Under the pieces are notes generated by a model. It had not been told where the DNA came from. It saw only the letters and a program-made list of their open reading frames with translations, and did no database searches. Shown here one piece after another: positions 46,694-56,992 of a DNA stretch of 64,000 nucleotides. The position numbers were made by a program, and so were the translations under genes. Origin of the DNA: Mucilaginibacter ginsenosidivorax (GTDB taxonomy: Bacteria; Bacteroidota; Bacteroidia; Sphingobacteriales; Sphingobacteriaceae); assembly GCF_007971525.1 (NCBI RefSeq), contig NZ_CP042437.1, positions 4,774,001 to 4,838,000 of the forward strand, read 5' to 3'. How positions within the stretch are numbered: the first letter of the stretch is position 1; each line of letters begins with the position of its first letter.

Positions 46694-48913
46694 TTACTCT
46701 ACCAAATACCAGGTATAGCTTTCGGCATCTATTGTAAAAGTTAATTTGGCGGTATAATCGCGGTTAAGTTTCACGTTGATTTTAGTTTTTCCCTGCTCTG
46801 AAAATGTTGCCGATTGCGTGAGCCCCGTGTAATAAAGCGGTACTTTGATGGTCCGTGTTATTTTTTGTTTCAGCGGATTATACAACATCACAAGCCCTTT
46901 AACCGGCAACTGCGGGTTTACGTGCATAATACCATCCCAATCGCGTCCATCGGCACGCCTTAAATGAATGATATCTGAGTTAAGAATATCGCGGTACTTT
47001 TTATACCAATTAATTACCCCGGTTACAGTTTGCTTTGTTGCCGGGCTATCATACAAACGCGGGCCGCGGTAGCAGGCTTGTACCCCCGCGCCATAATATT
47101 GCATCATTAAGGCTTTGTAATCCTTTAAATGATCTTTTAATGGTTCAAGTACAGCCTCCGGGCCGCCGCCCTGGTATTTGGTAAGCGGCACAAAACCCCA
47201 CACCATTGACGGAATTTCGTTCCAAAGCCCGTCAAAAATGTTTTGCCGGTTCAATATCACCTGCTGCTCGCGCGAAAGCGAAAAATTTACTTCGCGATAG
47301 CCAATAGCAATTTTGTTGGTGCCATCTAAAAAATACCAATCGGGCGCGTTAATGTAAACACCACGGTTGTTTAGCCAGTGGTAAAGTTCTTTCTGAATAG
47401 TCATTTGTTGCCACTGGCTGTCTTCTAAACCTTTATGGCCCGGATGAGTGGTTGATGCGCAAACATCGCCAGGGTAGGGGCCATCGTTTTCCCAAATATC
47501 AAAACCGGTTGCTGCATAAAATTTTTTAATTTTATCGCGATAGCCCAATCCCCATTTACTGCCATAACAAGGCGCGTTACCAAAAAGCGCGCCGCCCGGT
47601 TTGCCGGTTTTGGGGTCGATAACATCATCCGAATCGCTGATACGCCGGGAACTGAACAACGAATAGCCGCCAATTTTAATGTTTTTACTATGCGCGTAAT
47701 CGGCCAGCGCTTTCCACCGCTTTAAGTTTTGTATAGTGGTATCTTCCTGGTTTACCTGGCTGCCAAAACTCATAATCAGGGCTTCGTAACCAGTAGCTGC
47801 GCATTGATCTATGGCCGCCCGTACCTCATCATCGTTTTTGCTTACCAGGTGCATAAAAATAGGGTTGGCGGTAACCCAGGGGGCAATGGTTCGGTACATT
47901 TTACGTATGGCCAGGCCACGCCGCTCGCGGTCATAACTATCCATCAGCAGTTCGTAGGTTTGTATCGATGTGAAATCATCGCCTTGTCTTACTTGTACGC
48001 TCAATACTCTTTCGGGATATACCTCCAGCAAGCAAGGTGTTTGGTAATCGTAGTTAACCTGCGATGTGTAGGCCGGGTCGGCCTTCCAGTGCGTGGTTTG
48101 GTCGCTAAGAATGTAGCGCATGGCGTTGTTAAACGCATAATTGCTTTCAAAGTAAATGCCGCGCGGCGGCTGCATTTGGGTTGTGCTGCCAACTACGGCG
48201 GTTTCTTCTTCTACCATGCCCAGTATTTCGTTGGCCACCTGGCCAATCGTAATGCTGCCGGTTGACCGGTTTTGAATGCTAACCCATTTACTGATAAGCG
48301 GCAGGCCATCATAAATGCTGTAATGTACGTTTACAACAATGTTTTTTAAATCATAATGTGCCGATTGGTAAACAAAAGTAATTGTTTTGCCGGTAGCCTG
48401 TTTTTTATTGGTGGCCCACCAGCCATCACTTTTCCAGTTGATGATAGTTTTTATAGGGTTTACCTGGTAATGGCTGAATTTGAAATCGCTATCATTGGCT
48501 TTAAGCTCGTCCAGTTGACCGGGAACCAGGTAGGCGTTTTCCTTTTGACCATACAGGCCGCCAACGTTATAGCTTTTGCCATTTACCTGGATGCGTGCTT
48601 CGGGTTTTACCGAACGTAATAACTGCTGATGGTTTTGCAGGTTAATAAAATCGTAACAGGCAACATTGGGCGTAATGCGGAAGCTTCGTTTTAGTAAACC
48701 GTTGTATAGGATGATGTTTTTGCCATCGGCACTTTGGTATATGGCGGCTTTTTCAAGTACAGGCTTAACCAGCCAGTCTGCCGGTTCATCCTGCCTGGTT
48801 GCGGTATTCCAAACGGGTAATGATTGTGCATACAACTGGGCGGTATTTTGGCAAGCGACGATAAACAGGCATAGGGTAATTAACCTACCCAGTAGTGAGT
48901 TAGCTGGCTTCAA
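46694..48913 (-). CDS. Secreted clan GH-D-like glycoside hydrolase (alpha-galactosidase-type)
   Basis: A 739-residue exported protein. The N-terminus has a signal with a possible lipobox (FIVAC) or an ordinary cleavage at LYAQ. An N-terminal beta-sandwich (about 60-340) is followed by a TIM-barrel-like domain: RAAIDQCAATGYEALIMSFG, KIGGYSLFSSRR, and FDIWENDGPYPGDVC, where the Asp/Glu resembles the nucleophile region of clan GH-D. A short C-terminal beta domain ends at TIDAESYTWYLVE. The closest types are GH36/GH27 alpha-galactosidases, but the catalytic pair is not certain. Confidence 0.6.
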   Translation of the reverse strand: MKPANSLLGRLITLCLFIVACQNTAQLYAQSLPVWNTATRQDEPADWLVKPVLEKAAIYQSADGKNIILYNGLLKRSFRITPNVACYDFINLQNHQQLLRSVKPEARIQVNGKSYNVGGLYGQKENAYLVPGQLDELKANDSDFKFSHYQVNPIKTIINWKSDGWWATNKKQATGKTITFVYQSAHYDLKNIVVNVHYSIYDGLPLISKWVSIQNRSTGSITIGQVANEILGMVEEETAVVGSTTQMQPPRGIYFESNYAFNNAMRYILSDQTTHWKADPAYTSQVNYDYQTPCLLEVYPERVLSVQVRQGDDFTSIQTYELLMDSYDRERRGLAIRKMYRTIAPWVTANPIFMHLVSKNDDEVRAAIDQCAATGYEALIMSFGSQVNQEDTTIQNLKRWKALADYAHSKNIKIGGYSLFSSRRISDSDDVIDPKTGKPGGALFGNAPCYGSKWGLGYRDKIKKFYAATGFDIWENDGPYPGDVCASTTHPGHKGLEDSQWQQMTIQKELYHWLNNRGVYINAPDWYFLDGTNKIAIGYREVNFSLSREQQVILNRQNIFDGLWNEIPSMVWGFVPLTKYQGGGPEAVLEPLKDHLKDYKALMMQYYGAGVQACYRGPRLYDSPATKQTVTGVINWYKKYRDILNSDIIHLRRADGRDWDGIMHVNPQLPVKGLVMLYNPLKQKITRTIKVPLYYTGLTQSATFSEQGKTKINVKLNRDYTAKLTFTIDAESYTWYLVE

Positions 48914-49330
48914 GTGTTTAGTAATTGATTGGCATAAAAATAAGATATGTTTAATGCATTAAGCAAGCTGCCTGCATGTAAATATTTGGATGCTATTGCG
49001 CTTCAGGCGCATTAACCTCGCCCTGTTGTATTGCTGCAATAGTATAACGGAAGGGGACGCAACTATGCGATTTCTACCTTGGGAGAGATAAATTTGATAA
49101 TCAATATCTTACAATGATGCGTTTGTAAACTGTTGACTGTTAGTGTAAATGTCCGTCATTGAGGTACGAAGCAATCCCCTACATGCTAAGTCCCACATAG
49201 TTTGGGATTGCTTCGTGCCTCAATGACGGTAGTTTAGAACATTAGTTTAACTATATTCGTTGCACGTTATAACAATTTTTCAGGTTTTACCTCATAGATA
49301 CTTGCTATGACGGTTTTTATAAAAACTCTT
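48914..49330. other. 417-bp gap with one palindromic repeat
   Basis: No ORF of merit. It contains the palindrome 49153-49229. The part next to 48914 should hold the glycosidase promoter. Nothing else recognised. Confidence 0.5.
49153..49229. repeat. GTCATTGAGG-type palindrome (short-arm copy)
   Basis: Arms 49153-49178 and 49204-49229 (26 nt) are inverted with one T/C difference at the same arm position as in the copy at 30888-31001. Both arms lack the GC that the other copy has after CATT, so the pairing is kept. Loop 25 nt. Confidence 0.85.
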
Positions 49331-51034
49331 TTACCCAATCTTATCCAATTCGCCTTTTACAAACTCAGCCAGTTCTTTCACATATTCGGCGCTGAAATCA
49401 AACTTAATTCCCGCGGTTTCGTAAATTTCTTTGATGGTTTTGGTGTAGCCAAGTTTCAGGGCATCCAGGTATTGCTGTAAGCCTTTTTCGGGGTTTTCTT
49501 TATAATTTTTCCATACCGCGATAGCGCCTAACTGGGCCATGCCATACTCAATATAGTAAAACGGCACTTCAAAAATGTGCAATTGCTTTTGCCATAGGTT
49601 TGCTTCGGCATCCGGATGGTTGCTCCAGTCAACAAAACCGGCACCAAATGGCTCGTAAATTTCCATCCAGGCGGCATGCCGGTCGGCATCGGTATGGTCG
49701 GGGTTGGTATAAATCCAGTGCTGAAATTGATCGACCACGGCTACCCACGGCAGGGTTTTCAATACATCGAACAATTGATCGCGCTTGGCGCGTTTCAGGT
49801 CTTCTTCGTTATCAAAAAATACATTCCAGTTATCCATCGAGATCAACTCCATCGACATGGAAGCCAATTCGGCAACTTCGGATGGGCAATGTTTAAAATC
49901 ATTCAGTTCCAGGTCGGCAGTAAGGAAAGTATGTACCGCGTGGCCGCCCTCGTGTACCATGGTGGTTAAATCGCGAAAGGTGTTGACCGAATTCATGAAA
50001 ATGAAAGGTGCGCCGGTTTCAGATAGGGGGTAGTTGTAACCGCCAGGTGCTTTGCCTTTGCGGCTTTCCACATCAAACAGGTTATTATCCTTCATAATCT
50101 CTAAACGCTCGCCCAGGTAACGGTTGATGTTACTAAAACACTGGATTGATTTTTCTATCAGATCATTACCGTTTTGAAATGGTTTTAATGCCGGCTTACC
50201 CGATACATCAACATCCATATCCCATGGTTTTAAGGCAGGTAAATTAAGCGCTTTCTGACGTTTTTCGGCCTGCTCGCGCAGGATGGGAACAATCTCCTTT
50301 TCTATTGCCTCATGGAATGCATAGCAATCCTGCGGCGTGTAATCAAAACGGCCTAATGCCTGGAACATGTAATCCCTGAAGTTTTCGAAGCCTGCATTCA
50401 GCGCTACTTTATGGCGAAGTTTACGAAGATGGTCAAAAAGGGTATCCAGTGTATCCTTTTCCTGTAAGCGGCGGCCGGTTATCTTTTCCCAAACTTCCTG
50501 GCGTTTACTGCGATCGGTGCCTTTTAAAAACACCGATGCCTGCTCAAGGGTATATTCCTTATCATCAATATGAACCGACATTGCGCCGGTTATCGACTGG
50601 TATTTTTGCTGCTCCACCTGGATCTCGGTTTGTACCGGGATATTCTCTTCGCGGAAAAGCTCTAAGCTTTTTTTAATCGCCCGCAAAAACACGAAATACT
50701 TTTCGCCGTCCAATTGGTCGATATAAGGACTTGCAACCAGCTTTTTATTCAACCCGTTATCATAAGGTGCTATTTTAGGCGAAATTTCAGTAGCGAAATA
50801 TTGGAAGCTTTGCAACAGCTCTTCGCTGGTGGTATCGCAGGTCATGCGGATATAGCGCCAAGCCGAATCTTCTTCTAAAGCGGCTTCCAGTTCGCTCCTG
50901 TCATGCAGCCATTTTTCGAGTTCCTGGGCCGAGTTGATGGGGCGGTCCAACAATTCTTTGTAAAAAGGTTCAAGCGTTTCCCATTTAATATCAAGCGTAG
51001 CCGGGATATATTTTCTTGTTTTTTTGTGGATCAT
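49331..51034 (-). CDS. M3-family oligoendopeptidase
   Basis: A 567-residue cytoplasmic zinc peptidase of the PepF/thimet type. The zinc site HEGGH is at residues 361-365, preceded by DLTTMVHEGG, and ELASMSMELIS supplies the third ligand. No signal peptide. Start ATG 51034 (MIHKKTRKY) is preferred to 51067. It probably finishes degradation of short peptides. A word-repeat-like leader (GATGTGCAAATTTGCAG) lies upstream. Confidence 0.92.
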   Translation of the reverse strand: MIHKKTRKYIPATLDIKWETLEPFYKELLDRPINSAQELEKWLHDRSELEAALEEDSAWRYIRMTCDTTSEELLQSFQYFATEISPKIAPYDNGLNKKLVASPYIDQLDGEKYFVFLRAIKKSLELFREENIPVQTEIQVEQQKYQSITGAMSVHIDDKEYTLEQASVFLKGTDRSKRQEVWEKITGRRLQEKDTLDTLFDHLRKLRHKVALNAGFENFRDYMFQALGRFDYTPQDCYAFHEAIEKEIVPILREQAEKRQKALNLPALKPWDMDVDVSGKPALKPFQNGNDLIEKSIQCFSNINRYLGERLEIMKDNNLFDVESRKGKAPGGYNYPLSETGAPFIFMNSVNTFRDLTTMVHEGGHAVHTFLTADLELNDFKHCPSEVAELASMSMELISMDNWNVFFDNEEDLKRAKRDQLFDVLKTLPWVAVVDQFQHWIYTNPDHTDADRHAAWMEIYEPFGAGFVDWSNHPDAEANLWQKQLHIFEVPFYYIEYGMAQLGAIAVWKNYKENPEKGLQQYLDALKLGYTKTIKEIYETAGIKFDFSAEYVKELAEFVKGELDKIG

Positions 51035-51209
51035 AATATTTAGATGTGCAAATTTGCAGCTATGCAAATGTGCAGATTATTTAGGAAGTTGGGAAGTTGA
51101 AAGTGTGAAGATGTCATTTTACATGCAGCAGGTAACTGCCACTCCCGGGACCGGCGACAACTTTACATTTTTTGCTTACCAATCACTTGCTTATCAACCC
51201 AATCACCGC

Positions 51210-52055
51210 TCATTTACACGTAACCAAGTCATTGGCCGAAATAAATGTCGATTTTACCGGCTGTGAGAAAAACAGCGAGGCGTGGTGGTCAAAATCGGCA
51301 GTATCATCTGTGGTGGTATAAAACTGGTTGGTGCCGTTTTTGCTTAGCCTGGTCTCCATTTCGGGGTGGCGATGCAGGTAGTCAACCAGGCTTTTAGCTA
51401 CAATATCGCCCTGGCCTATCACTTTAACATGGGCGGGCAACTGCGCCTCAATTTTATCCTTGATAATAGGATAGTGGGTGCAGGCTAATAAAATAGTGTC
51501 GATAGCCGGCGATTGTGCCATCACTTCATCAAGGTATAACTTTACAAAATAATCGGCGCCGGGTTGATCGTACTCGCCGTTCTCTATCAATGGTACCCAA
51601 AGCGGACAGGCCTGCTGATAAACTTTCACATCCGGGAAAAAGTTTTGTATCTCGATAAGGTATGAGCCCGACTGAACCGTTCCTTTGGTGCCCAGCACTC
51701 CAATTTGTTTGCTTTTGGTGTAGTTGCCAATAATTTCGGCAGTGGGCCTTATAACGCCTAATACGCGTTTTGTGGGGTCGGCGTTTTTTAAATCCTGTTG
51801 CTGAATGGTGCGCAATGCTTTTGCCGATGCGGTATTGCAGGCCAGCACTACCAGCGGGCAACCCTGTGTAAACATCCATTGCACACACTCCCAGGTATAC
51901 TCATGAATGGTTTTAAATGACCGGTTACCATAAGGTGCACGGGCGTTATCGCCCAGGTAAAGGTAATCGTAACCGGGCAGCTGGCCGATGATTGATTTAA
52001 AAACCGTGAGGCCTCCAAAGCCCGAATCAAAGATACCTATAGGTTGATTGTGCAT
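51210..52055 (-). CDS. murI: Glutamate racemase
   Basis: A 281-residue enzyme providing D-glutamate for peptidoglycan. D10 in IGIFDSGFGGL, catalytic C73 in LACNTAS and C192 in LLACTHYP are all present. ATG 52055 is used; TTG at 52061 is the frame's first start. A terminator separates it from the ompH-bamA genes, so it may have its own promoter although it keeps its usual place in this cluster. Confidence 0.95.
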   Translation of the reverse strand: MHNQPIGIFDSGFGGLTVFKSIIGQLPGYDYLYLGDNARAPYGNRSFKTIHEYTWECVQWMFTQGCPLVVLACNTASAKALRTIQQQDLKNADPTKRVLGVIRPTAEIIGNYTKSKQIGVLGTKGTVQSGSYLIEIQNFFPDVKVYQQACPLWVPLIENGEYDQPGADYFVKLYLDEVMAQSPAIDTILLACTHYPIIKDKIEAQLPAHVKVIGQGDIVAKSLVDYLHRHPEMETRLSKNGTNQFYTTTDDTADFDHHASLFFSQPVKSTFISANDLVTCK

Positions 52056-52065
52056 ATACAAACAT

Positions 52066-52099
52066 AAAAAAAGCGCCCCGTACTACGGAGCGCTTTTTT
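52066..52099 (-). terminator. Intrinsic terminator downstream of ompH
   Basis: AAGCGC pairs with GCGCTT, and CCGT with ACGG inside it, over an ACT loop with one C-A mismatch. On the minus strand the stem ends in a U-run. It lies between the second ompH and murI. Confidence 0.85.
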
Positions 52100-52120
52100 A
52101 TAAATGACTAAAGGTTGATA

Positions 52121-52633
52121 TTATTTTAAACCTAATTTTAATTTTACAGCAGCCATCAAATCATCTGCGTCTGGTGACACCAACAGGCTAACCTGTGATG
52201 AATCCAATACATAAGCGTAGCCTTTTTCTTTGGCAACAGCTTGTACTGCGGCAGTAGCTTTATCAAAAAGTGGTTTGCCTAATTCGTTCTTTTTAGCTTC
52301 AACTTTTTGCTGAGCGTCTGTTTGATAATCAGACATGCGTTTTTGCATATCCTGTAACTCAGCACCTTTTTGGGTACGTACAGCATCGGTCATAGTAGCC
52401 TGATTTTTCTGAAAATCGGTACCTTTTGTAGTGTACTCATTGTTCATGTTGGTAAGTACATCAATAAAGGTTTTTTGGTAAGCCTGAATCTGGGCCGAAA
52501 CAGTTTTGGTTTCGGGCATAGCATCAATAACCGCATTAAAATTAATATGGCCAATTTTGGTCTGCGCATTGGCAAAGTTGCCGGCAAATATCATTCCTAC
52601 TGCAACTAAAGCAACTTTAAATAGTTTTTTCAT
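52121..52633 (-). CDS. OmpH/Skp-family periplasmic chaperone
   Basis: A 170-residue exported protein: signal peptide ending at NFANAQT, then strand KIGHINFNAVIDAMPE, a long Gln/Lys-rich coiled coil (about 45-120) and the closing strand GYAYVLDSSQVSLLVS. Skp proteins deliver unfolded outer-membrane proteins to BamA, encoded two genes upstream. It is the last gene before a terminator. Confidence 0.93.
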   Translation of the reverse strand: MKKLFKVALVAVGMIFAGNFANAQTKIGHINFNAVIDAMPETKTVSAQIQAYQKTFIDVLTNMNNEYTTKGTDFQKNQATMTDAVRTQKGAELQDMQKRMSDYQTDAQQKVEAKKNELGKPLFDKATAAVQAVAKEKGYAYVLDSSQVSLLVSPDADDLMAAVKLKLGLK

Positions 52634-52690
52634 TTTTCTTGTCCTGTGTTTAATAATAGTTTTGTTCTGTTTTTATTTTTATTCAAAAAT

Positions 52691-53221
52691 TTATTTGGCT
52701 AATACACCGGGTTTAAGCCCTAATTTGGTTATCACCTCTGCACTTTTATCAAACCTTGGGTTTGCGTACAGCATAATTACCTCACTGTTTTTATCAAAAA
52801 TGATATCTAAATCATTGCTTTCGGCTACGGCCTGTACAGCTTTAGATACTCTATCCTGAATTGGTTTAACCAATGAGGTACTTTTTTGTGAAAGCTCGCC
52901 ATCAGGTCCGAATTTTTGACGCTGAAAATCTTTGGCTGCTTTTTCCTTATCTACAATTTCGGCCTCGCGGCGTTTTTTCATATCGGCTGTCATCAGCACC
53001 TGATCGGCCTGGTAGGCTTTATACAAGCGGTCAATTTCCTGGAAACGGCCATCAACCTCTTTTTGCCATTGATCAGATAATGCGGCCAGTTGTTTTTGCG
53101 ATGACGCGTATTCGGGCATATGTTTTAATATATAATCCGAATCTACATATGCAACACGTTGCGCATATGCCCCGGCAAATGCTGTTAACGTTAAAAAGGC
53201 TACTAAAATTATCTTTTTCAT
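52691..53221 (-). CDS. OmpH/Skp-family periplasmic chaperone (bamA-proximal)
   Basis: A 176-residue paralogue of the next gene. Signal peptide up to AGAYAQR; RVAYVDSDYILKHMPEYAS opens the mature domain, followed by the charged coiled coil and LDIIFDKNSEVIMLY. It starts 15 bp after bamA, so it is in the bamA operon. The paired arrangement suggests hetero- or separate trimers; not testable here. Confidence 0.93.
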   Translation of the reverse strand: MKKIILVAFLTLTAFAGAYAQRVAYVDSDYILKHMPEYASSQKQLAALSDQWQKEVDGRFQEIDRLYKAYQADQVLMTADMKKRREAEIVDKEKAAKDFQRQKFGPDGELSQKSTSLVKPIQDRVSKAVQAVAESNDLDIIFDKNSEVIMLYANPRFDKSAEVITKLGLKPGVLAK

Positions 53222-53236
53222 ATATCGCGGTGCAAA

Positions 53237-55789
53237 TTAATTAAATCCGCCGGATAAACTCTGAGAAATTGTAAAATGGAACTGCCCCCTGTTTGCATCA
53301 GGTGCGCCCGGTATTTTATCAAATCCATAGCCATAATCTAATCCAAGCAAGCCAAATATAGGTAAAAATATTCTTGCGCCCACACCTACAGAACGACGTA
53401 CGTTAAACGGATTGAACTGGCTAAAATTGTTCCAAACGTTTCCACCCTCGGCAAATGCTAACAAAAATATGGTGGCCGACTGGCTGGCGATAACCGGATG
53501 ACGCAGCTCCATAGTGTATTTATTATAGATGGTGCTACCTGTATTGGTGTTCTGATTTTCGTTTGAACCTTCCGGTACAATCGAGAAGTTTTGGTAACCC
53601 CTTAGGCCGATGATCTCGCTACCCTGTAAAAACTGGTAGCTCTGCATACCGTCGCCACCTAATTTAAAGCGCTCAAACGGTGATGGGCCTACTTCTTTGT
53701 TATACATACCCAGGAAGCCAAACCTTACCTGGCTCATCAGCACAAATTTACCCACAATTTTGTTGAACCATTGCGCATCGTATTTGAATTTATAGTACTC
53801 TACAAAGTGGTAACGCTCCTGCGGGGTCGCTACTTTATAATTCACGTTGTTAAACATGGAATACGGAGGTGTAGCCTGTACTGTAAACTTAATGTTTGAA
53901 CCCTGTGTAGGGAATATAGGCGCATCAATAGAGTTACGTGTTAACTCCTGTGTTAACTTGATGTTGAACGATGTACCGTTGCTAAACAGGTAACCGGTAT
54001 AGTTATCCAGGTTATAGTGGTCAAAATTTAATGAGTAGTTAAGCTGGAAATAGTTATCAGGCCATTTTAAACGTTTACCCAAAGTAATACCAACACCGTT
54101 AATACGCAGGTTGTTGTAGTATGGGCTTGTTTTTGCGTAGTACTGCCCTGTTGAACTACCTTGTGTATAGGCCGATAAAGCAAAATAAATTGGTTTTTTA
54201 CCACCCAACCACGGCTCACTGAATGTGAACGAGAAGTTTTGATAGGTACGACCGCTTGACTGACCACGTAAGCTTAGTTTTTGTCCATCGCCTTTTGGCA
54301 GTGGTTTGTAAGCTTTAAGGTTGAAAATATTACGTAACGAGAAGTTGTTGAATGTAAGCCCCAGTGTACCCACCAGCTGCCCGCCGCCAAAACCGCCCGA
54401 AAGCTCGATCTGGTCTGAAGGTTTTTCAACTACGTTGTAAACAATATCTACTGTACCATCCTGTGGATTGATATTGGTTGGCTTAGGCTCTGTTTTTTGC
54501 TCGTCAAAGTTACCCAACTGGCCAATTTCACGTGCACTGCGAATCAATAACTCTTTGTTGAATTTTTGGCCTGGTTTGGTCTGGATTTCGCGCAACACCA
54601 CTTTATCGTTGGTTACATCATTACCTTTAAGGCTTACGCGGTTAATGGTGTACTGCGGACCTTCGTAGATACGGATATCCAAGTCGACAGTATCATTATA
54701 AACCCTGGTTTGTACCGGATCGGCGTTGAAGGTTAAATAACCATCATTTAAATACAGCGATGAAACGTCATCATTGCTTGGTGTTGGGCCGCTTAGGCGT
54801 TTATTTAATTCATCCTCGCTAAATACATCGCCTTTTTTAACGTGCAGTATGCGCTCCAATATATCGGCAGAGTATTTGGCGTTTCCACTCCAGGTTACTT
54901 TACCAAAGTAATATTTAGGGCCTTCGTAAACTTTTATTTTTACGTTAACCGTTTGATCGTCGTGTTTCCAAACAGAATCACTTACCAGCTCGGCATCACG
55001 ATAGCCTTTGCCCTGCATTTTTTCGATAAGGTTTAACTTATCTTCTTCGTACTTATCCTGTTTAAATTTCTTCGATCCGAAAACGTTATACCAGTGCTTT
55101 CTGCGGGTTTTGCTTAAATAACCGCGCAAGTCACCTTGCGAAAAGGCTTTGTTTCCTTCAAAAATAACGTCATTTATTTTAACTTTTGTTTTCTTATCAA
55201 TTTTAACATCCAATATCACGCTGTTAGCATCTCCCGGATCTTTACGCTGGGTCATGGTAACGGTACAGTTTAAAAAACCTTTTTCGTTAAAATGTCTTTT
55301 GATAATAGCCGATGTGGTGCTCAGTAAATTCTCGTTTACTATTTTACCCGTTTTATCGGTTAGTTTTTTCTGGATATCTTCTATTTCGCCTTTGCGGATA
55401 CCTGTAATATGCAGGCGCGACAAGCGTGGACGCTCTACCACAACAATCTCCAGGTATACGGTATCCATGTTAATTTTGGTAATATTTAACTGTACATCGT
55501 CAAATAAACCCTGCTCGTATAGTTTCTTAATTACTTCGGCATTACGCTCGCCTGGCAGGTTAATACGGTCGCCTTTGGTTAGTTTAGATAGTAATATCAG
55601 GTTGTCTTTATCAAGATATTTTACGCCACTTACACTAATACCACCAATAATATAATCGCGCGGATTGAGGTAACTTAAACTATCGGCCGGTATCTGTTTG
55701 GTGAGCTGTGGCCTTGGCGCATTTGAAACCTGGGCCAGTACCGCAGTACCAAAAACAGTGAAAAGAATAGCAAAAAGAAATTTATACAT
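53237..55789 (-). CDS. bamA: Outer-membrane protein assembly factor BamA
   Basis: An 850-residue Omp85 protein. Signal peptide to about TAVLAQ; five POTRA domains (about 45-430, including GDVFSEDELNKRL and VSLKGNDVTNDKVV); then a 16-strand barrel with GLRGYQNFSI (the conserved R-G loop) and terminal FHFTISQSLSGGFN. The last residue is Asn, not the usual aromatic. It heads bamA-ompH-ompH. It is the insertase for all beta-barrel proteins here, including PorG, PorT and TamL. Confidence 0.96.
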   Translation of the reverse strand: MYKFLFAILFTVFGTAVLAQVSNAPRPQLTKQIPADSLSYLNPRDYIIGGISVSGVKYLDKDNLILLSKLTKGDRINLPGERNAEVIKKLYEQGLFDDVQLNITKINMDTVYLEIVVVERPRLSRLHITGIRKGEIEDIQKKLTDKTGKIVNENLLSTTSAIIKRHFNEKGFLNCTVTMTQRKDPGDANSVILDVKIDKKTKVKINDVIFEGNKAFSQGDLRGYLSKTRRKHWYNVFGSKKFKQDKYEEDKLNLIEKMQGKGYRDAELVSDSVWKHDDQTVNVKIKVYEGPKYYFGKVTWSGNAKYSADILERILHVKKGDVFSEDELNKRLSGPTPSNDDVSSLYLNDGYLTFNADPVQTRVYNDTVDLDIRIYEGPQYTINRVSLKGNDVTNDKVVLREIQTKPGQKFNKELLIRSAREIGQLGNFDEQKTEPKPTNINPQDGTVDIVYNVVEKPSDQIELSGGFGGGQLVGTLGLTFNNFSLRNIFNLKAYKPLPKGDGQKLSLRGQSSGRTYQNFSFTFSEPWLGGKKPIYFALSAYTQGSSTGQYYAKTSPYYNNLRINGVGITLGKRLKWPDNYFQLNYSLNFDHYNLDNYTGYLFSNGTSFNIKLTQELTRNSIDAPIFPTQGSNIKFTVQATPPYSMFNNVNYKVATPQERYHFVEYYKFKYDAQWFNKIVGKFVLMSQVRFGFLGMYNKEVGPSPFERFKLGGDGMQSYQFLQGSEIIGLRGYQNFSIVPEGSNENQNTNTGSTIYNKYTMELRHPVIASQSATIFLLAFAEGGNVWNNFSQFNPFNVRRSVGVGARIFLPIFGLLGLDYGYGFDKIPGAPDANRGQFHFTISQSLSGGFN

Positions 55790-55852
55790 TCGAATATTTT
55801 AGTGGGCTAAAATTAATTTATACAGTTGTTAAAATTTGTTAAAAGAAAAAAT

Positions 55853-56602
55853 TTAGTTAACCTGCTCACTGGTCTTACCAAAACGGCGTTCGCGTTTTTG
55901 GTAATCGAGTATAGCTTCGTACAAATCTTCCTTCCTGAAATCGGGCCATAGCTTGGTTGTAAAATACAATTCGGCATAGGCTATTTGCCATAATAAATAG
56001 TTGCTTATTCTATACTCGCCGCCGGTACGTATCAATAGTTCGGGGTCGGGCATATCGTTGGTAAATAAGTTGCGTTCAAAAACAGCTTCGTTAATATCTT
56101 CAATCTCCAGCTCGCCGCTTTTTACCTGCGCTGCTATATTTTTAGCAGCATGTAAAATTTCGCGCCTCGAGCCGTAGCTTAAAGCCAGTGTAAGAATCAC
56201 TCCGGTATTACCCTTAGTGGTTTCCATGGCGTTGTTAAGTTCTTTTAAACATTTGGCGGGTAGCAAATCCAGGTCGCCAATAGCATTAAGCTTAATGTTG
56301 TTTTTCATAAAGCCGGCAATCTCCTTATGGATAGTGCTTACCATTAACTCCATGATGGCCATTACTTCAAACTTAGGGCGGCTCCAGTTTTCTGACGAGA
56401 AGGTATATAGTGTGATATATTTTACACCCAGTTTATCGCATCCTTCAACCACATCCCTTACAGATATTACACCATTGTGATGACCAAATACGCGTAATTT
56501 GCCTTTTTCTTTGGCCCAGCGCCCGTTGCCATCCATAATGATAGCCACGTGCTTAGGTAGTTTCAACAAATCAATCTGATCCAAATATTCCATATTGCTC
56601 AT
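55853..56602 (-). CDS. uppS: Isoprenyl (undecaprenyl) diphosphate synthase
   Basis: A 249-residue cis-prenyltransferase. HVAIIMDGNGRWAKEKGK has the catalytic D24, and LYTFSSENWSRP plus DLLIRTGGEYRISNYLLWQ are the other two family blocks. It makes the C55 carrier lipid. ATG 56602 is preferred to TTG 56608. It is 63 bp before bamA. A terminator 300 bp upstream isolates it from exbD, so it needs its own promoter. Confidence 0.96.
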   Translation of the reverse strand: MSNMEYLDQIDLLKLPKHVAIIMDGNGRWAKEKGKLRVFGHHNGVISVRDVVEGCDKLGVKYITLYTFSSENWSRPKFEVMAIMELMVSTIHKEIAGFMKNNIKLNAIGDLDLLPAKCLKELNNAMETTKGNTGVILTLALSYGSRREILHAAKNIAAQVKSGELEIEDINEAVFERNLFTNDMPDPELLIRTGGEYRISNYLLWQIAYAELYFTTKLWPDFRKEDLYEAILDYQKRERRFGKTSEQVN

Positions 56603-56992
56603 TATCAAAAGCCGGTGTTATGGCTATAAAAAAGACATGCTTGTTTTAAATGTCGTCAATGCTATGTCTAACAAATATTTGTTTTTTTAGACTAATCCGC
56701 TTTATAAATCAGCCGTCAACAGCCATAGTTAAATGCCACATTGCCGGTTTTTTCAGGGTACAAAGGTAAAACTTACTTTGTATTTTTTTAGTATGCCGCA
56801 ATAAAAGAAAATGTTATTGTAAATAATGTTAATAAATGTCATAAAAAACACATAAATGGCACTTTATGCCGCTGTTTATTTTCATTTACAAATCAACAAA
56901 ACGTAAAAAAGGGCATCAACAACCGGTAAAATGGTTGCGATGCCCGTCAAAAGGATATGTGTAAGGTTAGGTGGAATTACTTGAATATCATT
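56603..56992. other. 390-bp gap between exbD and uppS
   Basis: Contains the exbD terminator and an AT-rich stretch that must hold the uppS-bamA promoter. No ORF, no palindromic repeat family. Confidence 0.55.
56903..56947 (-). terminator. Intrinsic terminator of exbD
   Basis: GGGCATC pairs with GATGCCC and AACC with GGTT inside it; on the minus strand six U residues follow. It lies about 45 bp after the exbD stop. Confidence 0.85.
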
